Assembly: GCA_036426205.1 (NCBI GenBank)
Contig: CM071574.1
Location: forward strand, 15,023,511-15,087,510
DNA: 64,000 bases
Direction: 5' to 3'
Origin: Ascaphus truei
Taxonomy: Eukaryota > Chordata > Amphibia > Anura > Ascaphidae
This document shows, one piece after another, positions 34,785 through 46,274 of this stretch. Every line of letters begins with the position of its first letter. The first letter of the stretch is position 1. A model generated the notes under the pieces. That model made no database searches, was not told the origin of the DNA, and saw only the letters and a program-made list of their open reading frames with translations. The translations under genes were made by a program, and so were the position numbers.

Positions 34785-34915
34785 GGCGCACATCAAAAAA
34801 GGGAGAACTGGAGGCCAGTGAAAAAATAACAAAAATTTCTTGAGACATAACCTAGTTAAAAAGAGAAACCTCTAACGCGTTTCTCGCCAGGGGCGCTTTA
34901 TCAAAGAGTAGTTTC
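34785..34915 (-). mobile_element. Penelope-type terminal fragment
   Basis: The minus strand reads TTTGATAAAGCGCCCCTGGC followed by GAGAAACGCGTTAGAGG: a stem (GCGCC CCT GGCG) between a decayed CUGANGA and GAAAC. It interrupts the CR1 ORF1. Confidence 0.55.
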
Positions 34916-35159
34916 AACTGAGCAGGCCCTAGCTGGGACTAGTGGTGCAGAGGGTGGAGCTGTGAGTGAAAACCAGGAAGAAGGTAGCTGGGTAAAAGGG
35001 GAAGAGATGGGCCAGTTCTGAGCTGACCTATCCCAATAGATTTGCCATATTGAGTGAAGATATTGTAGATGTCAGGCAGGAATGACAAGGCTGGGTGAGA
35101 CTAATTCCTCTAGCAGCCAGGGGAATAGTTCCTCCAGCACAGAGGGGATTCGGGATACG

Positions 35160-35645
35160 CTGAGAACAAGAAAGGTTGTGGTGGTAGGGGACTCCATTAT
35201 TAAGAGGGTAGAGAGGGCAATCTGTTGCTGTGACCGCATGAGCCGAACAGTTGTTGCTCGAGTTCGGCGGATCGGGTAGACCGATTGTTGTAAGGGCTGG
35301 GACTGACACGGTGGTTTGGGTACATGTTGGCACCAACGACAAATTTAAAGAAAGATGGAGAGTCCCAAAAAATTATTTGCTGTATCTACTTTGCAAGCTT
35401 AAGGTAAGGACCTCCAAGGTAGTATTTTCAGAAATATTAGCAGTGCCATGTGCTACCCCAGGAAGGCAGTTGGAGTTTAGAAAGGTTGATGCATGGCTTA
35501 GAAAGTGGTGTAGGAAGGGAGTTTTTTTTTATTTTTATTTTTTATAGTCATTCTCTGAGAGGTTGCTTTTATAATAGGGATGGGTTACACCTCAATGAAG
35601 AGGGTTCTCCTGTTCTAGGGGGGAGGATATTAAAAAGGGTAGAGA
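35160..35645 (+). pseudogene. CR1 ORF1 esterase (SGNH hydrolase) domain
   Basis: Translation across frame changes gives VVVVGDSIIKRVER (block I, GDS with the nucleophile serine), then VHVGTNDKF (block III, GTND), and finally YNRDGLHLNEEGSPVLGG (block V, DGLHLN with catalytic Asp/His). This is the order of the esterase domain known in ORF1 of CR1-type LINEs. Frame shifts near 35.27 kb and 35.52 kb, and a T-rich expansion, inactivate it. Confidence 0.85.
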
Positions 35646-35900
35646 AGATTTTAAACTAGGAAGGAGGGGGAGGGACAAGCAAGATGTAAGGGACAGAATA
35701 AATAGGAAAGGAGAAATCGATATGGGTCGTGGGGGGGGAGTTGGAGTTTGACAAGCGGGGAGGCACCCATATAAATACAGATCATACTAGTAAACTTCTG
35801 AAGACTGAATTCTACGGGAGTAGAAAGACAGGAGCGGATAAAATAACAATAGCACAGACAGGTAACCTCATGTGGGGAAAAAAATGTAAAGGGCGCTCCC

Positions 35901-36834
35901 AAAATAGGTTAAATGGCCTATTTCCTACAAAGTGAACAAGAATGAATAATAAAAGTACATAAATACAATAAATAATCAAGTGATGAGCCTATATAAAACT
36001 CGGATGCTGTAAAATTGGTGGTAATATAAATCAAGTATAAATAAAAATATACTTGGATTACTGCTCAGAAACCCTAATGAAGAACTTCTCATACATTCTT
36101 CCACATATGTGCAGTATCACAGAAAACCATATGTGCATACTTAAGATTTGTAACAGTGATAACGTGTGGGTATAATGAATACAACCGTAGATAGTCCAAG
36201 GTGAAAATGTCCTGGCCACTCCAATTGTGGTATTACTACTGATGATGGTCACAGCACATGCAAAGAGAGAAACAAGAAATACATAGCATAATACTGTTTG
36301 GTATTCAAATTGTGGCAATTAAGCATCAGTAGAACATGGATGCCTCAGAGGTATTAAAAGTAAATGGAAATATAAGATGAAATGATAAAAGATACATTTG
36401 AATAAAATACTAAAAAAACAATATAACAATATACAATGAATAATCAGGTCTTCGTCCGCACCGTAAAATTAGAATCCTACTTTCAGGACGCAGGTAGGAC
36501 ATGCACATTCAAACATGTATATAGGATCGGGAGATGTCATCTCTCTGCAGGCTACTACAAAAGGGAATCCTGTGTGGTAGACTACATCCCAGACCAGCTG
36601 GTACAAGCGGGTGCTCCCTACAGGGACCGGATGAATTGCTGTGCCGATATCCAGAGTCCTGCTGTTGTCTCACTGACTTATTCTCCTGTCCAAAGTCTCG
36701 CGAGCTTGGATAGTAATATTGGGGAGATCCAGTTCCGGCATGCAGAATCAGCTGGAGCTTGTATTCCAATGTGTATGTCAGCACTCATGCATGAGATTAC
36801 GTGGGACAAACGACCATTGACCCTATGCATAAAA
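35901..36834. other. Unassigned DNA between LINE pieces
   Basis: 35,880-36,430 is AT-rich and may be a Penelope-type terminal region (it begins TGTAAAGGGCGCTCCC). 36,430-36,830 has an open plus-strand frame that I do not recognise. Confidence 0.35.
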
Positions 36835-37900
36835 ATGACAGATTTTAGCTACCTTTTGAATGTGAGGGGAGAATGCGAGAGAGAAGTTGACTGTGACTCC
36901 TAGGCTGTGTGCTTGTGCTACTGGGTCTCATCAGTAATGTAGAAGGAGGTAGTAGGGCCAGGCTTGGGAGGAAATATGTGGAGCTCCATTTTTGACATGT
37001 TAAGTTTAAGTCGGAAGAGGACCATCCAGAATGATATAGTGAAGAGACATTGAGAAACTTTGGTCTCTACAGCAGGTGTAAGATCAAAGGTTGAAAAGTA
37101 AATTTGTGTCATCAGCATAGAGGTGATATTTGAACCCAAGATATGTGATTAGGTCACCTAGAGAGAGTGTGAAAAGAGAAGAGGTATCAGGACGGAGCCC
37201 TGGGGTACGCCCACAGGAAGATCGATAGATGAGGAGGAGGTGTTGGCAAAAGAGACACACAGTACGATGGGAGAGGTAGGAGGAGATCCAGGATAGAGCT
37301 TTGTTACGGATACCAAGAGTATGGAGAATGTGAAAGAGAAGAGGGTGGTCCACAGTACAAAATGCTGCGCAGAGGTTGAGTAATCTGAGCAGTCTAGTGA
37401 CTTTTGTCTTTGGCAGCATGGAGGTCATTGGTTATTTTAGTGAGGGTTGTTTCAGTGGAGTGAGCAGTGCGGAAGCCAGGTTTGAGAGGGTTTAGGAGAG
37501 AATAGGTGGTGAGAAAATGGAGCAAGCAAGCGAGAGAATACAAGACGTTCAATGAGTTTAGAGGCAAAATGCACAAGACGATGGTTTGAAAGACGGGTAG
37601 GGTCAAGCTTGCTGTTTTTGAGTAATGGTATAACTAACTGTTGTATGTTTTCAAGGAGGAGGGAAAGGTACCAGAGTAGAGGTTGGAGTTAAAAAATGTG
37701 TTTGAGCATAGGGATTATAGTAGGAGCAAGAGGTTTTAGGAGAGGAAATGGGGTCAAGAGGGCAGGTGGTAGAGGGAAAAGAGGAGATCAGCAACGATAC
37801 ATCCTCTGTGACAGCGGAAAAAGAGTAGATGAAGGAAGGAGGAGAGTTAGGAAGAGGTGTAGGATGGGAGGAGGATACAGAGGAGATCGGAACATTACTT
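36835..37900 (-). mobile_element. L2-type LINE, reverse transcriptase region
   Basis: Minus-strand frames give, in order from high to low coordinates: [20 protein letters not shown], then [10 protein letters not shown], then DHPLLFHILHTLGIRNKALSW, shown here cut short, then LFTLSLGDLITYLGFKYHLY with YADDT, then FDLTPAVETKVSQCL and LKLNMSKMELHIFPP. This is the RT palm with the YADD box. Frameshifts near 37.1 and 37.4 kb. Confidence 0.85.
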
Positions 37901-38119
37901 TTTTTTTTTCACTCGTCCCTGTAATGACTTACTGTCAATTTTCCCCTCTTCCACACCTTAAAAAGTAAAGTTCTCACATTTTGCATGTTTGATAAGTGCA
38001 AAGTCCAATTCTTGTATTCTTCATCTCCAATTCACTTCCAATTTGAAATCCAGGCACTTCATATGTGACACTTAAGATGTTAAACAGGATGTGCAGTCTC
38101 ATTGGCTATCCCTGGGTGA

Positions 38120-38470
38120 GTGACAGGCCGCTCAGCCTACCACAGTGTGATGTGCAGACGAGAGAGAGAGTGTTCCCTTTTTCAGCGGCATCGAGCAAAT
38201 AGAATGGGTGTCGGAGTATGTTTATATGTTAAACCGGATTTAAAATCTATTGTAAGGACAGGTGATTATGAAGGGATTGATGCAAATGTAGAGACTTTGT
38301 ATTTATTAGCAGTGGAGGTAAAAATACAAAACAAATATTTGTAGCGAAAATCCATAAACCCCCCAATCTGAGATTGAGGAACCCAAAATACTTTTGCAAA
38401 TGGAGAAGGCAACAAAAGTAGGACATGTTTTCATAATGGATGATTTTAATTATCCGTACATACACTAAAG
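38120..38470 (+). mobile_element. CR1-type LINE endonuclease fragment
   Basis: GVGVCLYVKPDLKSIVRTGD followed downstream, in another frame, by KVGHVFIMDDFNYPYIH resembles the AP-endonuclease domain (GVGLYV... and GDFNYP). It may continue the CR1 5' half that ends at about 35.9 kb, with the L2 and other sequence inserted between. Confidence 0.65.
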
Positions 38471-39117
38471 CAAATTCTTATGTCTTTTTATTCTAATGCT
38501 GTTGGGTAAACTATATTTTTGGTTTTCCCATCAGGCTCACAAACATACACATTTTTTCCAGTTCCCCCTCTGAAGCATCCAACATAAAGTTGACCATGGA
38601 TTTTCTAAATTCAGTCCAGGTACTTTAAGTGACTGTCCTTGATATTTATTAATTGACATTGCAAAGGCATGCTTCACTGGAAACTGAAGTCGTTTTGAAA
38701 TCTAAAGGAATGTCTGTAGGGATGAGGTGGGATTCTTGGTATGAATGTCTTCTTTCTTAGCACAGAAACTGTACAAAATACCGCGCTCCTCCCTATAGAA
38801 GTTTGCTGCAGGTAAAAAGATAGGCCTTACATATAGAAAAAGAACAATTCCTGCACTACTCACATAAGCTCATGCTTTATTTAACCCCTTCAGGGATTTA
38901 ACACTTTCACTAGTCCATGGGACAATTATTACATATATATACTGTATAGTGTAGGTACCTGCATTAAATGGTTTGCCTTGACGTGGCATGCAGGCGTACA
39001 AATGCTTTGGCCAAAGGGTTTAACCAAATACCCTTTTTCATGAGAATATTATTTTATCTTAGCCTAATTGGTAGGAGCGCAGGAATTGTTCTTTTTGTTC
39101 TTTCTTAGCACAGCCTG

Positions 39118-39345
39118 TTAAAGCAGTAATACTACCTCCCCCCAACCCCCCCTATTTTATGTGTAAAGCATGTAACAATGTATAATTCTACATTCTTACC
39201 TAAGCTGGCAATCGTTTTGGTGCTCCTGTTATAGATCTGTAACAATCGTGATCTAACGTAATGGCTGCCTTCTGACTGCTGCAGTCTGAAATGCTGCAGC
39301 TGATATGTAACATTATATTACTACGTTTAACACATTATTGTTAGG
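39118..39345. mobile_element. TTAA-type element, inverted and truncated
   Basis: TTAA at 39,118-39,121 followed by AGCAGTAATACTACC. The body is the reverse complement of the right half of the 49.2-49.6 kb element (ATTCTACATTCTTACC..., GCTCCTGTTATA...). Inserted in the Helitron helicase region. Confidence 0.65.
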
Positions 39346-39600
39346 CAGAGCTCGTACACTCCGCTTGCTTGCGAGAGTGCGAGCTCTTACCGTGCCGCGC
39401 GGCTGTAACTCAAGCGATCCCTGCTCATAGTGCTGGTGCGATCGGGTGGCGGGGGCGTGACTTTGTCATGGCGCTGGTTCGCTGATTTGGCTGAACCGCT
39501 CATGGGATGTGACCGCCGCTTGAAAAGACAATTTTTTTTGTCTTTTCAAATGTGGTCGCGCCTTTGCGCTCTGTCATGCGCGCGCACTAGGAGTGGCCTC
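39345..39600. mobile_element. GC-rich MITE (second TWA family), degraded
   Basis: Shares GTGGCGGGGGCGTGACTTTG, GGTTCGC and GGCTGAACCGCTCA-type segments with the elements at 45.6-45.86 and 46.58-46.87 kb. Ends are not clean, so the boundaries are approximate. Confidence 0.5.
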
Positions 39601-41010
39601 AAAGGGATCCGGCAATTTGTACTTAAAAAAAAAAAATCATAAAAAATGGCATTAGGACGTACAAAAAAAAATGCTGGCATACTACAGAACTGATTTATTT
39701 AAAAATCAAATAAAAAAAAACCATTGGATTTTCACGTTTTGTAGCTTTAAAATAGTGACTTCGATGGCAGGCAAAAGATTTTTCACTATTAGTTGAGTTC
39801 CATTACATAGTCTTGGAGCATCTACATTTCGCAGAAGCATGATAGGTGAGCCAATTTTAAGCATCAAGTTATGTGGTTACATTCCAGATGCTTTGATTGA
39901 GTTAAGAAACTCAGTGGGACATTTAACGGCTTCATTTCTATCCATGACTGTGTCGATTTTGACTTGTATGTGCTAGCTTCTCCAGACAATTTTTGTTGCA
40001 TTTATTTGTTGATTTCATTTTCAATTGTTTTTTGGAGCAAGAATTGCACCGTTGCGAAGTTATTTTTTTTTTTATGTTTGGAAAGAATGTCTTTTAATCT
40101 ATCTCATCTACGATGTTGCAAAAGTTTTCTGGAAAACAGAGTCCAGTGACTCGATCAACTGGAAGTTTTCCTTCGCTAGGATCAATTAGCCGTTGAGAGA
40201 ATCTGCTAACAGAATTTCTGCCAAATAAACTCGCATGTTTGTTGTAAGCTTTAATTTGGTAACATTGTCAGAAAAAAAAAAAAATTAAACACGCTTTCAG
40301 CTCATCTGCCATAGTTCCATTTACTACAATAGGGAATGTTTGGCGACAATCCCCTGCTAAAACAACAACTCCACTATCTATGACCAACCGCTCTGCCTAA
40401 ATCCGATTTCATAGGGTTTATCACAAAAATGTACAGAGTTGCAAAGGGGTAATGTATATAACATATTAGCAACAGAATGTGTGAAACAGAGCATTCACAC
40501 TAGATCCCTAGCTGAATGCACTCAGTGTACAAAGGGTATTAAAGTACGACTCAATCAGTCCTAGGATACAAATATTCCTGAAAAAGAGGCATACAATACA
40601 CCATGTATATCAATAACAAATAGATAGTCTAAGGGGCTAGACTAGAGTATATAACACAAATGTCAATAAGAAAAACAGTTTTATTATTCAAAAACAACGA
40701 CGCAAGTTATAAATATGTACAGTGATAATTAAAATCCCGCTGGTGAGGCAGCCAAACTGTTCTGGATAATTAGGTAAGTAACACTGGTAGTACGTATAGT
40801 CTAGTGTCCAGAGCAGTTAATTATATTTTAGGATGGAAATAAGTGGAATATCCACTCTATACTTCAGTATTCAATGTAAAGTGGTGTGTAACAGCCTCTG
40901 TATGGGTACAGCCCCAGTGTCAGCTGCCGCACGCACGACTGGCAGGCTGGCGCCGCGTACAGCTGTGTAAACCGCGATATCCGGTCTGTGGCTGAGCTGC
41001 AGGAGATTGT

Positions 41011-41036
41011 GATGGGAAGGGGGGGGGGGGGGGGGG
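41011..41036. repeat. Poly(G) run
   Basis: An almost uninterrupted G run of about 20 bases, prone to sequencing length error. Confidence 0.9.
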
Positions 41037-41173
41037 TAGTCGAGCAACGCGGCGGCAAATTGCGCGCCAAGACAGCTAGTGGACCCGGCCCTATTGAAGG
41101 GCGTTTGTTTGTTCCTGCAGTGCACGCCATAGCACGCGCTGCAGCATGTACTAATACTGATGACCTAGCCCAG

Positions 41174-42063
41174 GGGTGAGCAAACTTTTTTTTTTTATGC
41201 TGAGCCCCCCTTTTTATCCATGAAATTTCTCGGGCCCCCTCTGTCTGACGTAATCAAAATCACATGAAAAAAAAACCTTTATTAAACGGTATACAATGTA
41301 AATACAAATATGTCTTAAGGCCGCGCGTATAGTGCCCTCGACGGCGACATCACCCGTCGCCGCTAGCAAAAGTTGTATTTCGCTTTGCGGCGGCGCCGTG
41401 GACGACCAGGCCATTGATTGGTTCAGGGGCTGTCACAAGAGGCGACAGCCCCTAAAAAATCAAATATTGCCGGCTTCAAAAAATCGCGTCGCCACATCAC
41501 GCTTACTATAAGCGCACGCGGCGGCGACAATGCATTTGTTTTCGGGCGACGTCGCGTCGCCAGCACTATAAACGCAGCCTAAATACTTACATACTTCAAC
41601 AGCTCGCTCTTGCAAAATTAGGCTGTGTCCACGCTGCCGCTGAGAGCGGTGACATCACCAACTCTCTAAGCTTGAGCACAGGGTGTCCTGCATAATTTTG
41701 CAAGCACGAGCGGGGAAGTGTTTACACTTTTTTTTATTATTTCTGTACATTCATAGTATGATTGATATAGTAGAAGCCGACCCTTTCACTTGCAGAGGAT
41801 CGCAGCGAAGCAGGTTGCCAGCGGAGGAGAGCAGGAACACAGCGCTATTGTAGGGCAGACACCGGAAGGAGGGACGTTTGACATCACAGCGCTGGGGCGT
41901 GCTCCTCCCCCGTACCTCCGAATCACGTGGCTGCCATCTGCACTATTCTGTTTGGCCGCCCGTGCGCGCACATCTTTTTTTGCCTGCGCACCCACTTTTT
42001 GCCGCACGCGCCCCGCCTAAATCTTGCGCCCGGGGCGTCCCCCCCTCAGTTTGTGCACCGCTG
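41174..42063. mobile_element. hAT-like non-autonomous element, with a nested MITE
   Basis: The left end CAGGGGTGAGCAAACTTTT and the right-end sequence CAGTTTGTGCACCGCTG (about 42,047-42,063) are approximately inverted. A second relative of the right end recurs at 42,655-42,715 (TTGCGCCCCCCAGTTTGCGC). No matching 8-bp target duplication was found, so the boundaries are tentative. Confidence 0.45.
41319..41579. mobile_element. Harbinger-like MITE
   Basis: 261 bp with ends GGCCGCGCGTATAGTG and CACTATAAACGCAGCC, flanked on both sides by TAA (41,316-41,318 and 41,580-41,582). Same family as the 14.1, 46.0 and 49.7 kb copies. Confidence 0.8.
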
Positions 42064-42420
42064 CATTCAATCACAACACCCACACAATCACAACACACAC
42101 AACCAACACACACACACACACTCAATCACAACACACACAGACAGATAACCAACAGGCACAGCACACACACAACACCCACTCAAATCACAACCAACACAGC
42201 ACACACACAACCAACACTCACATAATCACAACCAACACAGCACACACTCAATCACAACACCCACACACACACTCAATCACAACACCCACACACACACTCA
42301 ATCACAACACACAGACAGACAACCAACAGGCACAGCACACAGAGACCAACACACAATCACAACCAACACACACACACTGCAGTCTATGTATATACATATA
42401 TACACACACACACGCACACA
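42064..42420. repeat. CA-rich degenerate satellite
   Basis: Many variants of AATCACAACACCCACACACA and CACACACAACCAACAC, then a short (AC)n tract near 42,400. Confidence 0.9.
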
Positions 42421-43304
42421 CCTACCTGATGGGGGGAGGGAGTAACTAAGCTTGCTCAGGTCCCTCCATGTGCTGCGGGTAACAGACAGGAAGAGGAGGG
42501 CTTGTCTGTGTGCAGGGAAGGCCCCGCAGCAAGGCCCGCCCCCTCTGACACAGAGCAGGGAAGCAGCATCAGCACGGAGCTTCTGGCCGCCCGTGCACGG
42601 CTTTGCCCGCCCCCATGTTTCCCTGCATGCAGCCTGCGCCCCCCCCTACATAATCTTGCGCCCCCCAGTTTGCGCAGCTGTTTGCGCAACCAGTTTGTGC
42701 AGCCTATGGCTGTAGCACAAAGAGTAGTGACCAGACATGTCAGAGCAGAACATAGTGTGAGAACTGTAGGTGAAAACCGGATGAGATGAAGGAATCTCCC
42801 TGTGCATCAGACTAAATTCTCATAATGCATCTATAGATGGATAGTGTGATCATCATACACCTTCTACATCAAAGTATCTATCTACATTCATATCTGGCAC
42901 ATATGTACTGTATACTGTTGTACTATATAGTCCGCCATATATCCTGGTGTAAAAGCTCTCTGGATACTAGATCGGAATACAGTCCTGTTCAGCAGTAGGA
43001 TATTGAAGTAGTGAGCTTCTAAGTAAATTCAACGTTGGTATTCGGAGCTGTAACAGTATATCTTGTATGTTTTGAAGTAACTGCCATACAACCTGCTTCC
43101 ACATACTGGCCGCCTATCTCCTGACCTTGGACTACCTATTTGTTATTGGTATACATGAGGTGTATTATATACCTCTACTTCAGGAATATTTGTAACCTGG
43201 GACTGATTGAGTTGTACTTTAATACCGTTTTTACCCTGAGTGCATTCAACTAGGGATCTCGTGTGAATGCTCTGTTTCATACATGCTGTTGCTAATATGT
43301 TAAA

Positions 43305-43570
43305 AACAACTCCACCCATAATAGTTTCATTGCCTCAGGTTCTGAAGTGTTCGTTCAAGAGCCTCTAATGCGTGTTTGTGGGACATTGTGCTCTCACCCC
43401 AAACAATGATCTTGCACTCTTGAAGAATTTTGGCTGCTCCTGTATTTTTGCTAATATTGCAAATTTCGATTTTCAACTTGAGGGTTGTGTGGTGTGAATT
43501 GTATGCAAACATAGACAAAAACCTACTCGTTGCTCTCAGGAACCATCATGTTATATTTGGTTACAGTATC
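43305..43570 (-). mobile_element. Helitron helicase, upstream part (Walker B region)
   Basis: The minus-strand frame reads HTTLKLKIEICNISKNTGAA, KILQECKIIVWGESTMSHKH and ALEALERTLQNLRQGNETIM, ending GGVV where the 2.9-kb insertion begins; the other side resumes at VVVLAGDCRQ. This is the Helitron/PIF1 Walker B region, with the expected aspartate replaced by glycine (VWGES). The upstream Rep domain is not present; the copy is cut off near 43,570 by a CR1. Confidence 0.85.
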
Positions 43571-44026
43571 TTAAGAGGTGTCCAAATGAATGGCGAACCG
43601 ACAAAAAAACTTTCTAAAATATATAGTAGATGTAACAAAAGTTGCAAAAGGGCAATAAGATTAGGGAAAATTTGAAAATTTCAAATAAAATTGCATTAGA
43701 AAGTTAGATCAACCCTAAAAATGTCTTCAAGTATCTTAACAAAAAGGTTAGAAAAGAATATAAAACCCTTTCATTGTGAGATGGGCAGACACATTTTTGG
43801 AGAAAAGGCAGAGATCTTAGATACAGAGGGAAAGAATGTATTTAATGAGTAGTCAATTGCAAAATATTGCAACAGGAGGAAGCTACAACTTCTATATTAA
43901 TGAACAATTGCTTAACTGAGGAAGAAGTGCATAGGTGGCTTGATCATAAAATTAAAGTAAATAAAGCACCTGGTCCGATAGCGTGCACTCAAGGAGCTAA
44001 GTTCAGTAATAGCCAAACTATTCTGT

Positions 44027-44483
44027 TTAAAGCTGCAGTTCAGTCTTTTTTTTTTTGTCATATTTATTTTTTTACTTCAATAGTTTCATGTGTGCAATCT
44101 CTAATTACCTAAAGAACTGTATAGCTGCAGGTCAATTTGTTCTCCATGTATTGATAGGCGAAATTTGGTGACATATTAAAAGCTGGGATTTGTTTATAAT
44201 CTGCTTGTCTGTCAGTGGAAGCTCATGAATATTCATGAGCACTCCTGCACTGACATGTGCTAGAGGGAGGGCAGGGCTTAGAATGGGGTGTGCTAGAGCT
44301 TGTGACAGGTCATGAAGGGGCAGTGCCTTAGCAAATGGCTGTTAAAATAGAATACAAGAAAATTGGTCTTTCAAAGTTGTTTTTTTAAAACAGAAAATGC
44401 TAAAAGTATTTTTTCTCACTACAGAACTGATTTATTAAAAAAAAAAACACACATGCAGGATATTGACTGAACTGCAGCTTTAA
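44027..44483. mobile_element. TTAA-type MITE
   Basis: 457 bp with inverted ends: TTAAAGCTGCAGTTCAGTC on the left and GACTGAACTGCAGCTTTAA on the right, so TTAA flanks both sides. Inserted in the CR1 between its KAPGP segment and the NYRPVSL segment. It contains a perfect 20-bp palindrome at 44,221-44,240. Confidence 0.85.
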
Positions 44484-45611
44484 TATTCAATGACTCTCTA
44501 TATTCATGGTCTTAGTACCACAAAATTAGTGTAAAGTATATGTGGTGCCTATATTTAAAAAGGGAGCTAGACCACAACTCTGAGAACTACAGACCTGTAA
44601 GCCTAACCTTAATAGTTTGGAAGCTACTTGAATGTTTAGTACATGATCATATTCAGAAATACCTAGTAGACATCAAAATTATTAGTAATAATCACCATGG
44701 ATTTGTGAAGGATAGGTTATGCTAAACTAACTTTTTGCTAGTTTTTTTTTTTGAGGAGTTAAGTAGGAATTTAGACCAGGATAATGCAGTTGATGTGGTC
44801 TTCTTGAAATTTGCAAAGGCTTTTGATATGGTGCCACACGTGGTTAGTGTACAAATAAAGGCAATTGGTCATGGTAAAAATATTTGCACCTGGGTTGTAA
44901 ACTGGTTGAAGGATAGACTACAGAGTGTTGTTATAAATGGAACCTTTTCAGATTGGGCTAAAGTTGTAAATGGTATATAGTATACGTATAAAGTACGTCA
45001 AGGATCGGTACTTGGACCACTGAGGTTTGCATAAAGGGCAAAGTCTCCATCTTTGTTGGTGACACTAAATTATGTAAGGTAGTAAAATCAGAGCAGGATT
45101 TAATTTCTCCCCAGAAGGACTTTAATAGACTGGAAACTTGGGCATGTAAATGGCAGGTGAGGCTTAATACAAATAAATGTAAAGTTAGGCACCTGGGAAG
45201 CAAAAATAAACAGGTGACTTACAACTTAAATAGGGCAAAATTAGGTCAATCCTTGATTGAGAAGGATTTAGGAGTGCTTGTAGACAGCAGGCTTGGCAAT
45301 AGTGTCTAATGTCAGGCAGTAGCTGCAAAGTAGATCTTATCTTGCATTAAACGGGTTATAGATGGAAGGGAAGAAAACTCAACTCAATTATGCCACATTA
45401 GTAAGTAAGACACACCTTGAATATGGAGTACAGTTTTGGGCACCTCTCCAAAAAAAGACATTATGGAAAAGTAGCCACTAAATGAATGAAGGGGATGGAA
45501 AATGTGACTTGTGTAGAGGCTAGCTAAATTATATTTCTTACATTAGAAAAGAGGTGTCTAAGGGGGTATATGATAACTATATACAAATATATTCAATACA
45601 TGGAGCTTTCA

Positions 45612-45859
45612 AAAAAATCGCTTGCGACAGGGTGGCGGAGGCGTAGCCGTGACGTCACGAGGCTGGTTCGCCCTCATTGGCTGAAACGCTCACGTGACGT
45701 GGCCGTCGTGCGAAAAGACAAAATAATTGGTCTTTTCACAAATCTGCTGCACGGTCGCTCTTCATCGCTCATGCAATCGCGCGCACTATGGGCAGTTTCA
45801 CAGCGGTCCTGCATTTTGTTCGCGACGCGCGCGTCATCTCGCTCACTATAATCGCGGCC
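45612..45859. mobile_element. GC-rich MITE, second TWA family
   Basis: The right end CACTATAATCGCGGCC is followed by TTA (45,860-45,862). The body has GTGGCGGAGGCGTAGCC and GGCTGAAACGCTCACGTGAC. The left end is unclear and may be truncated. CR1 sequence continues on either side. Confidence 0.6.
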
Positions 45860-46004
45860 TTAAGGTTGGAACAAAGGAGATTTCACCAGCAACAAAGGAA
45901 AGGGCTCTTTACAGTAAGGGCAGTTAAAATGTGGATTCCATTACCCATGGAGACTGTGATGGCAGATACAATAGATTTCTTCAAAACAAAATATCTTCTG
46001 TTTA

Positions 46005-46274
46005 GGCCGTGCTTATAGTGCCGGCGATGCGACGTCGCCCGAAAACAAAAGCATTGCCGCCGCGTGCGCTTATAGTGTGGGCAACGGGTTACCGTCGTGA
46101 AAACTGGTAGCCGGCAAAATTAGATTTTTCAAGGGCTGCCGCGTCACGTGACCGCCCTTGAACCAATCAAATTGCCGGAATTATGCGCCGCCGCCCGGCG
46201 AAATATAACTTTCACCGGTGGCGACGGGTGACGCCACCCGTCGCGTCGCCATCAACAGCACTATAGGCACGGCC
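46005..46274. mobile_element. Harbinger-like MITE
   Basis: 270 bp with ends GGCCGTGCTTATAGTG and CACTATAGGCACGGCC, flanked by TTA (46,002-46,004 and 46,275-46,277). Inserted in the CR1 3' region. Confidence 0.85.

Larger units (their letters stand above)
33690..35900 (+). mobile_element. CR1-type LINE, 5' UTR and ORF1
   Basis: A long non-coding leader (33,690-34,578, interrupted by a TTAA element) precedes a degenerate ORF1. It starts around the ATG at 34,579, with a cysteine pair (CCGKCEKVV) and a coiled-coil-like QIADLQRQLSTFR, and ends with an SGNH/GDSL-type esterase domain at about 35,170-35,640. After the esterase the sequence runs into the start of ORF2 or a linker and is cut at about 35,900. 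A Penelope-type fragment is inserted at about 34,785-34,915. A CR1 endonuclease piece at 38.1-38.5 kb may be the displaced continuation. Confidence 0.8.
38485..40374 (-). mobile_element. Helitron Rep/helicase, C-terminal part
   Basis: The minus strand holds the second half of a Helitron-type PIF1-family helicase. From high to low coordinates: SGVVVLAGDCRQTFPIV (40.37-40.32 kb), KLKLTTNMRV, FSQRLIDPSEGKLPVDRVTG then CFPENFCNIVDEID, PHNLMLKIGSPIMLLRNVDA then LCNGTQLIV (about 39.87-39.76 kb), and, after inserted repeats, RLQFPVKHAFAMSINKYQGQ with HGQLYVGC and EPDGKT (38.69-38.52 kb), ending KNIVYPTALE-stop near 38,490. Several frameshifts. The first half resumes at 43.3 kb beyond a 2.9-kb insertion. 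The Helitron terminal CTRR hairpin was not located. Confidence 0.85.
40375..43304. mobile_element. 2.9-kb insertion with inverted terminal arms, flanked by 11-bp direct repeats
   Basis: The direct repeat AACAACTCCAC occurs at 40,364-40,374 and 43,305-43,315, inside the helicase reading frame. Within the insertion, about 40,459-40,634 and 43,125-43,301 are inverted copies (roughly 85-90% alike). The left side has 84 extra bases outside the arm; the right arm runs to the edge. No transposase was recognised inside; it carries further nested repeats (Harbinger-like MITE, hAT-like ends, CA-rich tract). Confidence 0.8.

Noticed and set aside
36436..36903. 155-codon open frame as a gene
   Set aside because: Its end runs antisense into an L2 fragment and the rest has no recognisable similarity.
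44540..44980. Open frames with RT-like sequence as a host gene
   Set aside because: They are CR1 ORF2 pieces with frame breaks and nested insertions.
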